DNA of 43,043 bases from Lachnospiraceae bacterium (lineage in GTDB: Bacteria; Bacillota; Clostridia; Lachnospirales; Lachnospiraceae), in contig JAISSU010000012.1 of assembly GCA_031272985.1 (NCBI GenBank), forward strand, positions 1 to 43,043, read 5' to 3'. The notes under the pieces were generated by a model. The model was not told the origin of the DNA and ran no database searches. It saw nothing but the letters and a program-made list of their open reading frames with translations. This document shows, piece after piece, positions 17,699 through 26,314 of the stretch. Position numbers and translations under genes: made by a program. Numbering within the stretch: position 1 is the stretch's first letter; each line of letters starts with the position of its first letter.

Positions 17699-17726
17699 AG
17701 TGTACACTAAAATGAAATACTTGCAA
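17699..17726 (-). promoter_or_regulatory. promoter and palindrome of the hydroxyacid operon
   Basis: On the minus strand TTGCAA (17726-17721) and TACACT (17704-17699) are spaced 16 bp. A perfect 10-bp palindrome AGTGTACACT (17699-17708) covers the -10 box, again suggesting a repressor site. The binding protein is unknown; the GntR regulator at 12005 is one possibility, though its presumed operator has a different core. Confidence 0.5.
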
Positions 17727-17805
17727 GCGATTTTTATTTCTGAGATACTCTCATGTTTGGTTGTCGTCACTTTAGAAAATTTATGAAAAATTTATTATTT
17801 TAATC

Positions 17806-17834
17806 TTGCCTTTTCAGAAAAAATGTTGTATTAT
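17806..17834 (+). promoter_or_regulatory. promoter of a candidate small RNA
   Basis: TTGCCT (17806-17811), 17-bp spacer, TATTAT (17829-17834). Transcription would start near 17841, and the terminator at 17949-17990 would end it. Confidence 0.55.
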
Positions 17835-17840
17835 GACCTC

Positions 17841-17990
17841 AAAGAAAGATTTGAAAATATTGCAAATATTGAGAGTCTTTTCTTTGGGGTGCCTTGGCAG
17901 AGGGTATATTTAATATCGGGAAAGCAATCTTTATGATTGTTGGACCACGGAAACGGAGCTGATCGTGAACGGCTCCGTTTCCTTTTATAT
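17841..17990 (+). ncRNA. candidate structured small RNA or attenuated leader
   Basis: This lies in the 504-base gap between the hydroxyacid operon and the kbaZ-like gene. A promoter, about 110 bases able to pair AAAGATT near 17846 with CAATCTTT near 17925, and a strong terminator form a self-contained unit without a credible ORF. It shares CTTTGGGGT and CGGRAAAGCAA blocks with the leader at 22560-22690. It could be a stand-alone small RNA or an attenuator for the gene 183 bases downstream. I could not match it to a known riboswitch or to 6S RNA. Confidence 0.4.
17949..17990 (+). terminator. strong intrinsic terminator
   Basis: GGAAACGGAGC (17949-17959) and GCTCCGTTTCC (17972-17982) form a perfect 11-bp stem with a 12-base loop, followed by TTTTATAT. 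Confidence 0.8.
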
Positions 17991-18044
17991 AGAATCGCGT
18001 TTGTCCGTAACAATTGTTTTTACTGTTGTAATATCAATTCGTAT

Positions 18045-18079
18045 GGCGTGACGAGAATAATGCTTATTGTGGTCTCGCC
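18045..18079. promoter_or_regulatory. imperfect inverted repeat upstream of kbaZ-like gene
   Basis: GGCGTGAC (18045-18052) pairs with GTCTCGCC (18072-18079) except one T-T, then AATAA (18056-18060) with TTATT (18064-18068) around a 3-base loop. It lies just before a TTGACA box near 18094, so it may be an operator or leader hairpin. No clear -10 box was found. Confidence 0.35.
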
Positions 18080-18172
18080 TCGAAAAGTTCATACTTGACA
18101 TTATTGCTAAGAGTGTTCATCATTATGTAGGATTTAAGGATTCATCAAGTAAACTCAAGGGGGATAAAAACA

Positions 18173-19489
18173 ATGTCTGAAAACTTTAATTCATTACGTA
18201 ATATTATTAAGAATCGCGCGTTGGGTCTTCGCGTTGGGATTGCATCATATTGTACGGCAAATACTTTAGTATTAGAAGCTTTATTGGAAAGAGCAAAAGA
18301 AACGGGTGAACCAATTTTAATAGAGGCGACTGCAAACCAGGTAAATCAGTTCGGCGGGTACACAGGCATGAAACCGGAGGATTTTGCCATACTTGTTAGA
18401 GAACTTGCCACTAAAATCGGACTTAATGAGGGACAATTGATACTCGGAGGCGACCATTTGGGACCGCTTACATGGAGCAATCTCCCGGAAAAAGAGGCAA
18501 TGGAGAATGCGAGTGAACTGGTAAGGCTATTTGTGCTTTCGGGATATACTAAAATTCATTTGGATACCAGTATGCGGCTTTCGGACGATGATGTTAATGT
18601 GCCATTATCCGATGAAGTGATTGCTAAAAGAGGGGCGCAGTTATACAGAGTTTGCGAAGAGGCCTTCGCCGATTATAAAAAAGAAAATCCCACCGCCTGC
18701 CGCCCGCTATATATAATAGGAAGCGAAGTTCCCATCCCAGGTGGAGCGACCGAAAATGAAGATGCGCTTAAGCTCACTTCGCCTGAGGCGTTTGCAGGTA
18801 CGGTTGAGGTATATCGACGGGTATTTAGCGACTTGGGATTTGAGGATGCCTTCGGCAATATTATTGCTGTCGTAGTTCAGAGCGGTGTAGAGTTCGGAGA
18901 CTCAAAAGTATTTCACTATGACTCTGAGGCGGCTGATGAACTGACGAAGGCACTTGGAAAATATCCGAATCTCGTTTTCGAGGGTCATTCGACAGATTAT
19001 CAGACTAAATACGGCCTCAGGAAAATGGTGGAGGATGGAATAGCGATTTTAAAGGTGGGACCCGCACTTACTTTCGGGCTGAGGGAGGCACTTTTCGGAC
19101 TTAGCTTTATCGAACGCGAATTGATTGAAAAAGAGAATCGAGCAAACTTTATTGAAACTCTGGAAGAAGAGATGCTCGCAAATCCCGCCAACTGGAAGAA
19201 ACACTATCATGGTAGCAAAAAGGATTTAGAACTTGCGAGAAAGTACAGTCTTTCTGATAGGTGCCGCTATTATTTAAATGCTTCGAAGGTGGAAGCTGCG
19301 ATTGAAAAACTATTTTCAAATCTGGAAGATGTCGAAATTCCGCTGGGGCTTCTTCACCAGTATTTACCCGGACAATACGAAATGATTGAAGAAGGGGAAT
19401 TAACGGCTGATCCTCGCGCTCTGGCAAAGGCAGGGGTTTTATTCTATGCAAAGGACTACGAATATGCGACCGGAATATCAGTACGGTAA
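18173..19489 (+). CDS. kbaZ: D-tagatose-1,6-bisphosphate aldolase subunit, KbaZ/GatZ type
   Basis: In known systems this non-catalytic subunit stabilises the KbaY/GatY aldolase that splits tagatose-1,6-bisphosphate. The 438-aa protein begins with the expected LGLRVGIASYCTANTLVLEA and carries EATANQVNQFGGYTGM, GGDHLGP and VFEGHSTDYQT. The ATG follows AAGGGGGA. No catalytic aldolase subunit is next to it, and it is instead followed by an SDR whose start lies inside its 3' end, so it may work alone or with a distant partner. The paired SDR suggests a sugar or polyol pathway. Confidence 0.88.
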   Translation: MSENFNSLRNIIKNRALGLRVGIASYCTANTLVLEALLERAKETGEPILIEATANQVNQFGGYTGMKPEDFAILVRELATKIGLNEGQLILGGDHLGPLTWSNLPEKEAMENASELVRLFVLSGYTKIHLDTSMRLSDDDVNVPLSDEVIAKRGAQLYRVCEEAFADYKKENPTACRPLYIIGSEVPIPGGATENEDALKLTSPEAFAGTVEVYRRVFSDLGFEDAFGNIIAVVVQSGVEFGDSKVFHYDSEAADELTKALGKYPNLVFEGHSTDYQTKYGLRKMVEDGIAILKVGPALTFGLREALFGLSFIERELIEKENRANFIETLEEEMLANPANWKKHYHGSKKDLELARKYSLSDRCRYYLNASKVEAAIEKLFSNLEDVEIPLGLLHQYLPGQYEMIEEGELTADPRALAKAGVLFYAKDYEYATGISVR

Positions 19490-20318
19490 GTCAGTAATCA
19501 TAACAGGAGCGTCCTCCGGAATCGGTCAAAGCGCGGCAAATGCTTTTGCGGCAAAGGGGTATCATGTTTTTGCGCTTGCCCGTAGTTTTAGGATAGAAAC
19601 GCTTCCTTATTACAATGGGGTACTCACAAAGATTCCGATGGATGTCTGTGATGAAGAATCCATTGAAACTGCCATTGACTATATTGTCGAAGAAATGAAA
19701 GCGGAGTCGGGGGGCGGCGAAAGCGCAGGATTTCCGCTGATAATCATTCATTGCGCCGGAATGGGAATCGCGGGAGCCGCCGAGGATACGCCCATTGAAT
19801 CTGTCAGATCACAATTTGATGTAAACTATTTCGGAGCACTGCGAGTCAACAAAAAAGTTCTGCCGCTCATGCGAAAAGAAGGCAAAGGACTCGTTATCAT
19901 AGTGGGTTCGGTGGCAGGAAGGATTTCAATACCCTACCAGAGCCATTATTCAGCCACGAAATATGCCCTGGACGCATACGCCGAAGCGCTTCGCATGGAG
20001 AGCGAAAGATTCGGGATTAGAGTATCGCTAATAGAGCCGGGCGATACCAAGACAGGATTCACAAAGTCGAGAAAACTATGCATCCCTAAAGACTCGCCTT
20101 ATGAAAAGGCTTGCAAATCGGCAGTCGCAAAGATGGCGCATGATGAAGAATGCGGCGCCTCACCTTCAAAAGTCGCCAGAGTCGCACTAAAAATAGCTGA
20201 AAAGAAAAACCCGCCGCTTCGGATAACGGTGGGGTTATCGTATAAACTCATAATGCTGCTTCGAAGACTGCTGCCGGTGCGGGTATTTGACGCCGTGATT
20301 AAGAGAATGTATAGGTAG
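19464..20318 (+). CDS. SDR-family NAD(P)-dependent oxidoreductase
   Basis: Cytoplasmic short-chain dehydrogenase of 284 aa. The nucleotide motif TGASSGIG is at residues 14-21, HCAGMG near 97, the catalytic Ser in GSVAGRIS, and YSATK near 162. The ATG at 19464 follows AAGGA by 8 bases and overlaps the kbaZ-like gene by 26 bases, giving tight coupling. The C-terminal ~60 residues are basic and hydrophobic (SYKLIMLLRRLLPVRVFDAVIKRMYR), suggesting membrane contact. Substrate unknown; context points to a carbohydrate derivative. Confidence 0.85.
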   Translation: MRPEYQYGKSVIITGASSGIGQSAANAFAAKGYHVFALARSFRIETLPYYNGVLTKIPMDVCDEESIETAIDYIVEEMKAESGGGESAGFPLIIIHCAGMGIAGAAEDTPIESVRSQFDVNYFGALRVNKKVLPLMRKEGKGLVIIVGSVAGRISIPYQSHYSATKYALDAYAEALRMESERFGIRVSLIEPGDTKTGFTKSRKLCIPKDSPYEKACKSAVAKMAHDEECGASPSKVARVALKIAEKKNPPLRITVGLSYKLIMLLRRLLPVRVFDAVIKRMYR

Positions 20319-20358
20319 CTATGTCGTTTTTCTTCATCACCGTTGTCAAGCAAATAAT

Positions 20359-20393
20359 CCGGCAAATCTAAAACGTGAGTTTAGTTTTGCCGG
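20359..20393. terminator. bidirectional terminator between convergent genes
   Basis: CCGGCAAATCTAAA (20359-20372) pairs with TTTAGTTTTGCCGG (20380-20393) with one mismatch. It separates the SDR gene (+) from the phosphate operon (-). Confidence 0.7.
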
Positions 20394-20399
20394 CTGTCG

Positions 20400-21020
20400 C
20401 TACGTATTCTTCAATATCACACTTTCCATCACCTGTGCCATGACTTCGCATGAGTCGCTGCATTTTTCGAGTCGTTCATAAAGTTTTTCCCAGGCGAAGA
20501 GCTCTTTATGCGGCGTATCTTCGGTGAACAGGCGATGCATAGCCTCAATGAAGACTCCGTCAGCTAAGGTTTCTAAGTTGTTAATATTTTCGATGTGGTC
20601 AATCATTATTTTGCTTTTGCGGAAGTTTTTGAATTCGATCAGAGCCTGCCTCACGCTTTCGCAGCATTTCGCGATGATGTCGGCGAATTTATCGGCATCG
20701 GCGCGAATCGTTTCAACATTGTACATATAGAGGCGGATTACGACATCCTCAATATTATCCGCGATTTCATCGACGGCGTCTGAGAGTGCTACTATGTCCT
20801 CGCGCTCTATGGGAGTGATGAACTCCGTAGTTAAGTGTTTCATAATTTCGTGGTGTTTTTCATCTGCGGCATGCTCCAGCTTATGCATCTGCTCCATGAA
20901 TTCAGGGAGGCTTTCGGAGTCGAATTTCGCTAATTTCTCCTTTAGAAGGATTGATTCCTCCACCGCATACTCCATTTGCTCAAGTATTAATTGAAAGTAA
21001 TCGTTGTTTTTCTTTGCCAT
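20400..21020 (-). CDS. DUF47/PhoU-like phosphate transport regulator
   Basis: All-helical cytoplasmic protein, 206 aa, of the PhoU-like DUF47 family that usually accompanies Pit transporters. It carries the repeated acidic metal-binding helices (HKLEHAADEKHHEIMKHL, IEREDIVALSDAVDEIADNIED). The ATG at 21020 follows GGGAG. It lies 105 bases downstream of the Pit gene on the same strand, so the two form a phosphate-uptake operon, and it probably gates that transporter. Confidence 0.9.
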   Translation of the reverse strand: MAKKNNDYFQLILEQMEYAVEESILLKEKLAKFDSESLPEFMEQMHKLEHAADEKHHEIMKHLTTEFITPIEREDIVALSDAVDEIADNIEDVVIRLYMYNVETIRADADKFADIIAKCCESVRQALIEFKNFRKSKIMIDHIENINNLETLADGVFIEAMHRLFTEDTPHKELFAWEKLYERLEKCSDSCEVMAQVMESVILKNT

Positions 21021-21125
21021 TTCACTGTTCTCCCGCCGTTTTTGTACTTCGAGTTAGTGGTTAGTGTGACTTAATACATTGTCTTTAGTAATAAATTTAT
21101 ATCCTGCATTATTTCCTGCAACATA

Positions 21126-22184
21126 TTACTTAAAAATGGCAAGAAATAATATTGTCATCAAGTAGCCGACCAGTCCGCAGCCGGGGAAGGTCAAAAACCA
21201 TGCCGCGAACATATCTTTTACAATTCCCCAGTTTACAGATGTTATTCTTTTTTCAGCCCCGACTCCCATTATTGCCGTGGTTTTAGTATGAGTGGTGCTG
21301 ACCGGCATTCCCGTAAGAGAGGCGAGTAAAAGTGCGGCAGTAGCTGAAAAATCAGCCGCGAATCCCTGATATTTTGATAATTTAACCATATCCATTCCGA
21401 CGGATTTAATAATGCGGTATCCGCCAATAGATGTCCCAAGAGCCATAACTCCCGAGCATAGAAACATTAGCCATATCGGGATAAGAAAGGTTTCGGAGCC
21501 TCCCGATGCCGTACTACCACCCGCGAGAGTCATTCCCAGCAAAAACACCGCCATGAATTTTTGTCCGTCCTGAGCTCCGTGCATAAATGCCATAGCCGCT
21601 GCTCCGCCGATTTGGGCATACTGAAAGCCTTTTTCGGTTTTTCTTCTATCAGCGCGGGCAAAGAGCCATTTTATTAATCGGGCACAGAAGTAGCCGCCGA
21701 AGAATCCTAATATAGTAGAAAGCGCCAGACCATAAATTACCTTTATCCACTCAGCACCGCTGATTCCGGAAAAGCTCCTGTTCATCGCGATTGCAGCCCC
21801 GGAAAGCCCCGCTATCAGCGCATGGCTCTCAGAGGTGGGAATTCCGAACTTCCATGCGGCGCTCGCCCATATAACTATGCCCACTAAAGCAGCGCATAGT
21901 CCAATCAAAGCTTTTTTGCTGTCGTCTCCGAAATCCACCATCTTACTGACGGTTTCGGCGACAGAAGAATTTATCATTGTCATAACGAAAATACCGAGAA
22001 AATTCATGATTGCCGCCATAATAATAGCGGTCTTTGGAGGCATGGATCTCGTAGAGACACAAGTTGCAACGGCATTAGGTGCGTCAGTCCAGCCATTAAC
22101 CAAAATTACGCCTAGAGTTAGGAGCGTTATCAGAATCAGAATAGGGTTTTTTGCCATTTGCGAGATAAAATCAGACAAGCTCAT
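21126..22184 (-). CDS. pitA: low-affinity inorganic phosphate transporter (Pit)
   Basis: Membrane phosphate:cation symporter, 352 aa, with about ten hydrophobic segments. The duplicated Pit signature is seen at the N-terminus (NGWTDAPNAVATCVSTRSM) and in the C-terminal half (GMPVSTTHTKTTAIMG), along with AFMHGAQDGQKFM. The ATG at 22184 follows GAGGTG; a GTG at 22190 is also possible. A consensus-like promoter lies at 22310-22338 on the same strand. It is cotranscribed with the DUF47 gene. Confidence 0.92.
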   Translation of the reverse strand: MSLSDFISQMAKNPILILITLLTLGVILVNGWTDAPNAVATCVSTRSMPPKTAIIMAAIMNFLGIFVMTMINSSVAETVSKMVDFGDDSKKALIGLCAALVGIVIWASAAWKFGIPTSESHALIAGLSGAAIAMNRSFSGISGAEWIKVIYGLALSTILGFFGGYFCARLIKWLFARADRRKTEKGFQYAQIGGAAAMAFMHGAQDGQKFMAVFLLGMTLAGGSTASGGSETFLIPIWLMFLCSGVMALGTSIGGYRIIKSVGMDMVKLSKYQGFAADFSATAALLLASLTGMPVSTTHTKTTAIMGVGAEKRITSVNWGIVKDMFAAWFLTFPGCGLVGYLMTILFLAIFK

Positions 22185-22309
22185 AGGCACACCTCGCGTG
22201 AAAGCCGGATTGCTATTAGCAGTTAACAGTTAACGCAATATTACGCAAATTATCGTAAAAATTTACGAACAAGTTACAGTATATTGTAAAAAGCCAAAAG
22301 CTGCAAGCG

Positions 22310-22338
22310 GCTATAATTTTTCTTCATAATTTTGTCAA
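22310..22338 (-). promoter_or_regulatory. promoter of the pit operon
   Basis: On the minus strand TTGACA (22338-22333), 17-bp spacer, TATAGC (22315-22310). The ~120-base leader contains an inverted repeat CGTAAA-AA-TTTACG (22254-22267) and the near palindrome TTACAGTATATTGTAA, possible regulator sites. Confidence 0.6.
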
Positions 22339-22450
22339 TTTTGCCTTGCATTATTGTGTGTAAAGATGGTGGTCTTGGGTGCTTTTCAAGAAACCGCACA
22401 TATTTTAGTAAATTTTTAGATTTCTTTTGCAAATCGTTTATTATCATTAA

Positions 22451-22484
22451 AATCCCGAGAGTGCCGATTCCGTCGGGATTTTTT
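22451..22484 (+). terminator. intrinsic terminator in the leader region of the C1 protease
   Basis: AATCCCGA (22451-22458) and TCGGGATT (22473-22480) form an 8-bp stem followed by a T-run. No plus-strand gene precedes it, so it either stops minor transcription out of the pit promoter region or ends a small untranslated RNA. Confidence 0.65.
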
Positions 22485-22549
22485 AGTAGAAATTATTTGA
22501 TTTACAAAAATAGACTGAAAAATTAATTTAAACGGGGTGTAAAATGCGA

Positions 22550-22700
22550 CAGAGGTCGGTGTTAGTATACGAATACTCGCTACAGTTCTCTTTGGGGTAG
22601 AGAATTATTGGACAGTAGCACCACGTGCCGGAGGTGACTCCGGAAAGCAAGATCAATATAGTATTTTAATGTACTCGAAGGGGGTGATCGACACATTAGG
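22550..22700 (+). promoter_or_regulatory. structured 5' leader of the C1 protease gene
   Basis: Three consecutive hairpins are visible: AGTAT/ATACT with loop ACGA (about 22565-22578), TTCTCT/AGAGAA with loop TTGGGGT (about 22586-22604), and CCGGAG/CTCCGG with tetraloop GTGA (about 22630-22645), followed by AAAGCAAGATC. A possible -10 TAAAAT (22540-22545) precedes them, without a clear -35. It could be a riboswitch-like or stability element. It does not match c-di-GMP-I, c-di-AMP, T-box or SAM consensus by eye. Confidence 0.45.
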
Positions 22701-22711
22701 AGGTTTCACAA

Positions 22712-25700
22712 ATGAATAAACGAAGGACGCTAAAGCAATTAGCCGCTATTATTTTGGTCGTAATGCTTACTTTTGGAGACGGCGCTTTTTGTTCCTACGC
22801 GATGGAAACAAACGCCGGTCCGCCGAATGGGACTGAAACGATCGCATCTGATTCCGAGAATGACGGGATTTCCGATGGTATTAATTACGGCGGAAATGAT
22901 AGTGAATCAGCCACTAATGGTGATACCGATACAAAGTCCGAAAATGATTCAGGAAATGTTCCGGATAATTCTTCGGATGTTGATAACTCTGCTAATGATG
23001 GTACCGGTAACACTGAAAATAACAACGTCAACGAAGTCGCGAATGATTCTGCGATTGCGGATGTAACAGGCACTGACTTGGAAGGGGATGCCACGGACTT
23101 TATTTACGGTCGTGAAATGACACCGGAGGAGATTGCCGCGCAGCAGGCCATGGAGCCGGATCTAACACCGCTGTTGCCTATCTCAGACATTAATTATGCA
23201 AGCTCACCATTGTCACCAGTGAGCACCTCTCTTCCCGCAAAATATGACGCTAGGTCATATAATCTCGTTACACCTGTAAAGAGTCAGGGTTCTACAGGAA
23301 CCTGCTGGAGCTTTTCAACAATTTCAGCTTTTGAGACAGCTCTCATAAAGCATGGTCTTGCGACCAATTCCAACATTGATTTATCCGAGAAACATCTCGC
23401 TTACTATACATATAAATATGCTGAAGATCCCATGAAACTGACGACTAACGATAAAACCTATCTGTCGGATTCAAGTTCCACGGCCTATCTTACTTACGGA
23501 GGAAACATTCAGATTGCTTCCAATGTCCTTTCAAAATGGGAAGGACCTGTCACCGAGAGTGCGGCTCCGTTTTCTAATGTTAACAGTCCTTCTTCGGAGC
23601 CTGCGGTAACTGTTGCGGCGTATTCCGGAGCAAAGGGGCTTTTAACGGGCGTCGCTTATATTAACCCGAGCGACAGAAACAGAATTAAAGAAGAGATTTA
23701 TGCCAAGGGCTCGGTAGTTATTTCTTATCATCATGAAGACCAGTATTATCGCTATGCCACGGGCGGATACTACTGCGCCGACGACAGTCTCGCCGCAAAC
23801 CACGCCGTGACTATAGTCGGTTGGAATGACGATTACAGCAAATCTAATTTTAAGACTGCACCTTCGATTGATGGGGCATGGATTGTCAAAAACAGCTGGG
23901 GTTCCTCGTGGGGTGATGGCGGATACTTTTATCTTTCTTATGCCGACGCCACCTTTGTCGGAACGGATGATGATCCTGCTGTCTCTGTTGATGCGACGGG
24001 TGTGAGCACATATAAATACAATTACCAGTATGACGGGACTCATGTCGTGGGTGCTTACTGGGCGGGAAGCAATGCTTCTTTTGCCAATGTTTACACAGTA
24101 AAAGGCACAACAGCCGCATCCGAACAGGTTAACGCTGTTTCATTCCAGACCAACAAGGCGACTAATTATACAATTATGCTGTATAAAATCCCATCAAGTG
24201 TGAGCGGATACAGCCAGTCAACTCCGCTTCTGTCAAGTGCCATTACAGGTTATGTTCAGGACCCGGGTATATATACAATAACTGTGCCGCAAAAAGTAGT
24301 AGTCGCAAAGGGAGAAAAATTCGCGGTAGAGGTAAAGCTTGACAATACCGCGGGTATGGCACTTGAAAATGATATTAATTTCGGCTGGATAGTTTGCGAT
24401 GCAGCTATAGCAACCGGCCAGAGCTATAGAATTACCGGAAGCACATATCAGGATCTGGCCACATATGGCTCAATCGGAGGTTACTGCGCGAGAATAAAGG
24501 CATACACCACAGATGCTACGACATCGACATATAGCGTTTCTTTTTATGATGGTTCCACCCTGCTCTCAAGCTTAACAAAGCAGGCGGCTTCGGGCGCTAC
24601 CATTTCAGCTCCCACTGCGCCGACGAAAACAGGATATAAATTCGTTAATTGGTATAAAGATGCAGCGCTTACACAAGTGTATAGTTTCTCGACACCTGTA
24701 ACGGCTAATTTAAGTCTCTACGCCAAATGGCAGGCGAATACTTATACCGTAACCTATAATGCAAACGGAGGTGTCATTGGCTCCGCTTCCACTACGACGA
24801 AAACCGTCACTTTCGGACAAAAGTATGTATTGCCTGCTAATCCGACACGATCAGGTTACAGCTTTGCGGGGTGGTATACGACGTCTGCCGCGACCGGAGG
24901 TACCTTGGTAACTACTTCTACTACTATGTTAACGGCGTATAATCATACATTGTATGCCCGCTGGTCAAAGGGAAATATTACCGTTACCTTTGACGGCAAT
25001 GGAGGTAAAATCGGAAGCGCTGGCACATTGAGTAAAACCCTGGCGGTAGGAGGTAAATATGAATTACCCGCTAATCCGACACGTACGGACTATACCTTTG
25101 CCGGTTGGTTTAATACAAACGCTTCCTCAGGAGGGACACAAATTACCGCATCGACTGTGATAACCAATACTTCCAACCACACGATTTACGCGAGATGGCT
25201 GCAGAATTTTACTGTTACCTATAATGCAAACGGAGGCAAGATTGGCACCGCCACGAGCGTAAGCCTAACCGTTGTCAAGACTAAAGCGTATGTGTTTCCT
25301 CCGAACCCCACACGCTCAGGCTATTATTTTGGCGGATGGTATACTACGAGCGCTGCAAGCGGTGGAACTCATATAAGTGCGTCTTCGACCGTTAATTTAA
25401 CTGCCAATCAGACGCTGTACGCACGCTGGAGCACCTCGCCATTCACTGTGACATTTAATTCAATGGGTGGCAGTACTGTGGCAGCAAAGAAGCTTACCTA
25501 CGGTTCAAAATTAGGAACTTTAACTACGCCAACGAGAACCGGATATAAATTTAAAGGATGGTACACTTCCTCAAGCGGCGGGACGCAGATTTCAAGTAAT
25601 ACGGTTATTTACGGGAATGTAACATACTATGCACAGTGGACAGCTAAAACAGCCCCGAAGATTTCTTACGCGGCACATGTTCAAAATATCGGCTGGCAGA

Positions 25701-26161
25701 GTTTTGTATTGGCAAACGATGGTAAAATCGCAGGTACCAGCGGAAGATCACTTCGTGTGGAAGCATTTATCTTCCGATTATATAAGGGTGATTATGAAGG
25801 CGGAATCAGTTATCAAATGCACGTACAAAATATTGGTTGGCAATCCGCTAAAGGAGCGGCCGTAGTAGCGTCTGACAAACTAACGGCTGCCATTAACTCA
25901 AAAGATCAAATAGGCGGGACGACAGGAAGGTCGCTTCGTTGTGAAGCTATTAAATTGAGCCTTACCGGTGCTATGGCAAGTGAGTTTGATATTTATTACA
26001 GAGTACACGTCCAGAACAAAGGCTGGTCATCATGGGCAAAGAACGGCGCTGCGGCAGGCTCGGAAGGACTCTCTCTTAGGATGGAAGCAATCGAAGTAAG
26101 ACTCTATCGCAAAGGTGATAAGAGCGCTCCTGCGACCAAAACTGCACTTTGGAAGAAATAA
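22712..26161 (+). CDS. secreted papain-like C1 protease with InlB-type and ChW repeats
   Basis: Exported 1149-aa protein. Order: signal peptide (1-30), Asp/Asn/Ser-rich linker (31-130), C1A peptidase with oxyanion Gln192, catalytic Cys198 (QGSTGTCWSFS), His364 (NHAVTIVGW) and Asn394 (VKNSWG), a lectin-like segment (about 440-600), five Listeria-Bacteroides (InlB-B/Flg_new) repeats (about 605-978, each with a GY.F.GWY core and ending in an aromatic-Trp motif), and three clostridial ChW repeats (about 982-1145, HVQNIGW and GRSLR motifs). The catalytic residues are intact. ChW and InlB repeats point to cell-wall association and contact with polymers or hosts. It has a strong AGGAGG site and a structured leader. 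Confidence 0.93.
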   Translation: MNKRRTLKQLAAIILVVMLTFGDGAFCSYAMETNAGPPNGTETIASDSENDGISDGINYGGNDSESATNGDTDTKSENDSGNVPDNSSDVDNSANDGTGNTENNNVNEVANDSAIADVTGTDLEGDATDFIYGREMTPEEIAAQQAMEPDLTPLLPISDINYASSPLSPVSTSLPAKYDARSYNLVTPVKSQGSTGTCWSFSTISAFETALIKHGLATNSNIDLSEKHLAYYTYKYAEDPMKLTTNDKTYLSDSSSTAYLTYGGNIQIASNVLSKWEGPVTESAAPFSNVNSPSSEPAVTVAAYSGAKGLLTGVAYINPSDRNRIKEEIYAKGSVVISYHHEDQYYRYATGGYYCADDSLAANHAVTIVGWNDDYSKSNFKTAPSIDGAWIVKNSWGSSWGDGGYFYLSYADATFVGTDDDPAVSVDATGVSTYKYNYQYDGTHVVGAYWAGSNASFANVYTVKGTTAASEQVNAVSFQTNKATNYTIMLYKIPSSVSGYSQSTPLLSSAITGYVQDPGIYTITVPQKVVVAKGEKFAVEVKLDNTAGMALENDINFGWIVCDAAIATGQSYRITGSTYQDLATYGSIGGYCARIKAYTTDATTSTYSVSFYDGSTLLSSLTKQAASGATISAPTAPTKTGYKFVNWYKDAALTQVYSFSTPVTANLSLYAKWQANTYTVTYNANGGVIGSASTTTKTVTFGQKYVLPANPTRSGYSFAGWYTTSAATGGTLVTTSTTMLTAYNHTLYARWSKGNITVTFDGNGGKIGSAGTLSKTLAVGGKYELPANPTRTDYTFAGWFNTNASSGGTQITASTVITNTSNHTIYARWLQNFTVTYNANGGKIGTATSVSLTVVKTKAYVFPPNPTRSGYYFGGWYTTSAASGGTHISASSTVNLTANQTLYARWSTSPFTVTFNSMGGSTVAAKKLTYGSKLGTLTTPTRTGYKFKGWYTSSSGGTQISSNTVIYGNVTYYAQWTAKTAPKISYAAHVQNIGWQSFVLANDGKIAGTSGRSLRVEAFIFRLYKGDYEGGISYQMHVQNIGWQSAKGAAVVASDKLTAAINSKDQIGGTTGRSLRCEAIKLSLTGAMASEFDIYYRVHVQNKGWSSWAKNGAAAGSEGLSLRMEAIEVRLYRKGDKSAPATKTALWKK

Positions 26162-26203
26162 AAACTTCATAATCTTTAATTTCGCTTTAATTGACTTTCA
26201 AAG

Positions 26204-26250
26204 CGGCTCCTCCCTTACACTTCGGTAAACGGGCAAGGAGCCGTTTATTA
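26204..26250 (+). terminator. terminator of the C1 protease gene
   Basis: CGGCTCCT (26204-26211) and AGGAGCCG (26236-26243) form an 8-bp stem with a longer loop, followed by TTTATTA. Confidence 0.7.
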
Positions 26251-26271
26251 TATATGGGAGAGTTGGAGGGT

Positions 26272-26294
26272 GTCGGGGGGTGTCCCCTGACTCA
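26272..26294 (+). repeat. REP-like hairpin repeat, copy 3
   Basis: Same element as at 11-32 and 78-99 with one extra G in the G-run (six instead of five). As at 78-99, it is followed by an AATAA-type stretch and then a ribosome binding site. Confidence 0.7.
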
Positions 26295-26314
26295 CAATAA
26301 GAAAGGAGAAACAT

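Noticed and set aside
17841..17990. 6S RNA or another named small RNA
   Set aside because: There is partial pairing, but the long stem with a central bubble is not convincing and no conserved block was recognised.
22550..22700. Known riboswitch in the C1 protease leader
   Set aside because: The hairpins and TTGGGGT loop recall parts of the c-di-AMP class, but the CGACAGCTAACC-type block and other required segments are missing. c-di-GMP-I, SAM, lysine and T-box signatures are also absent.
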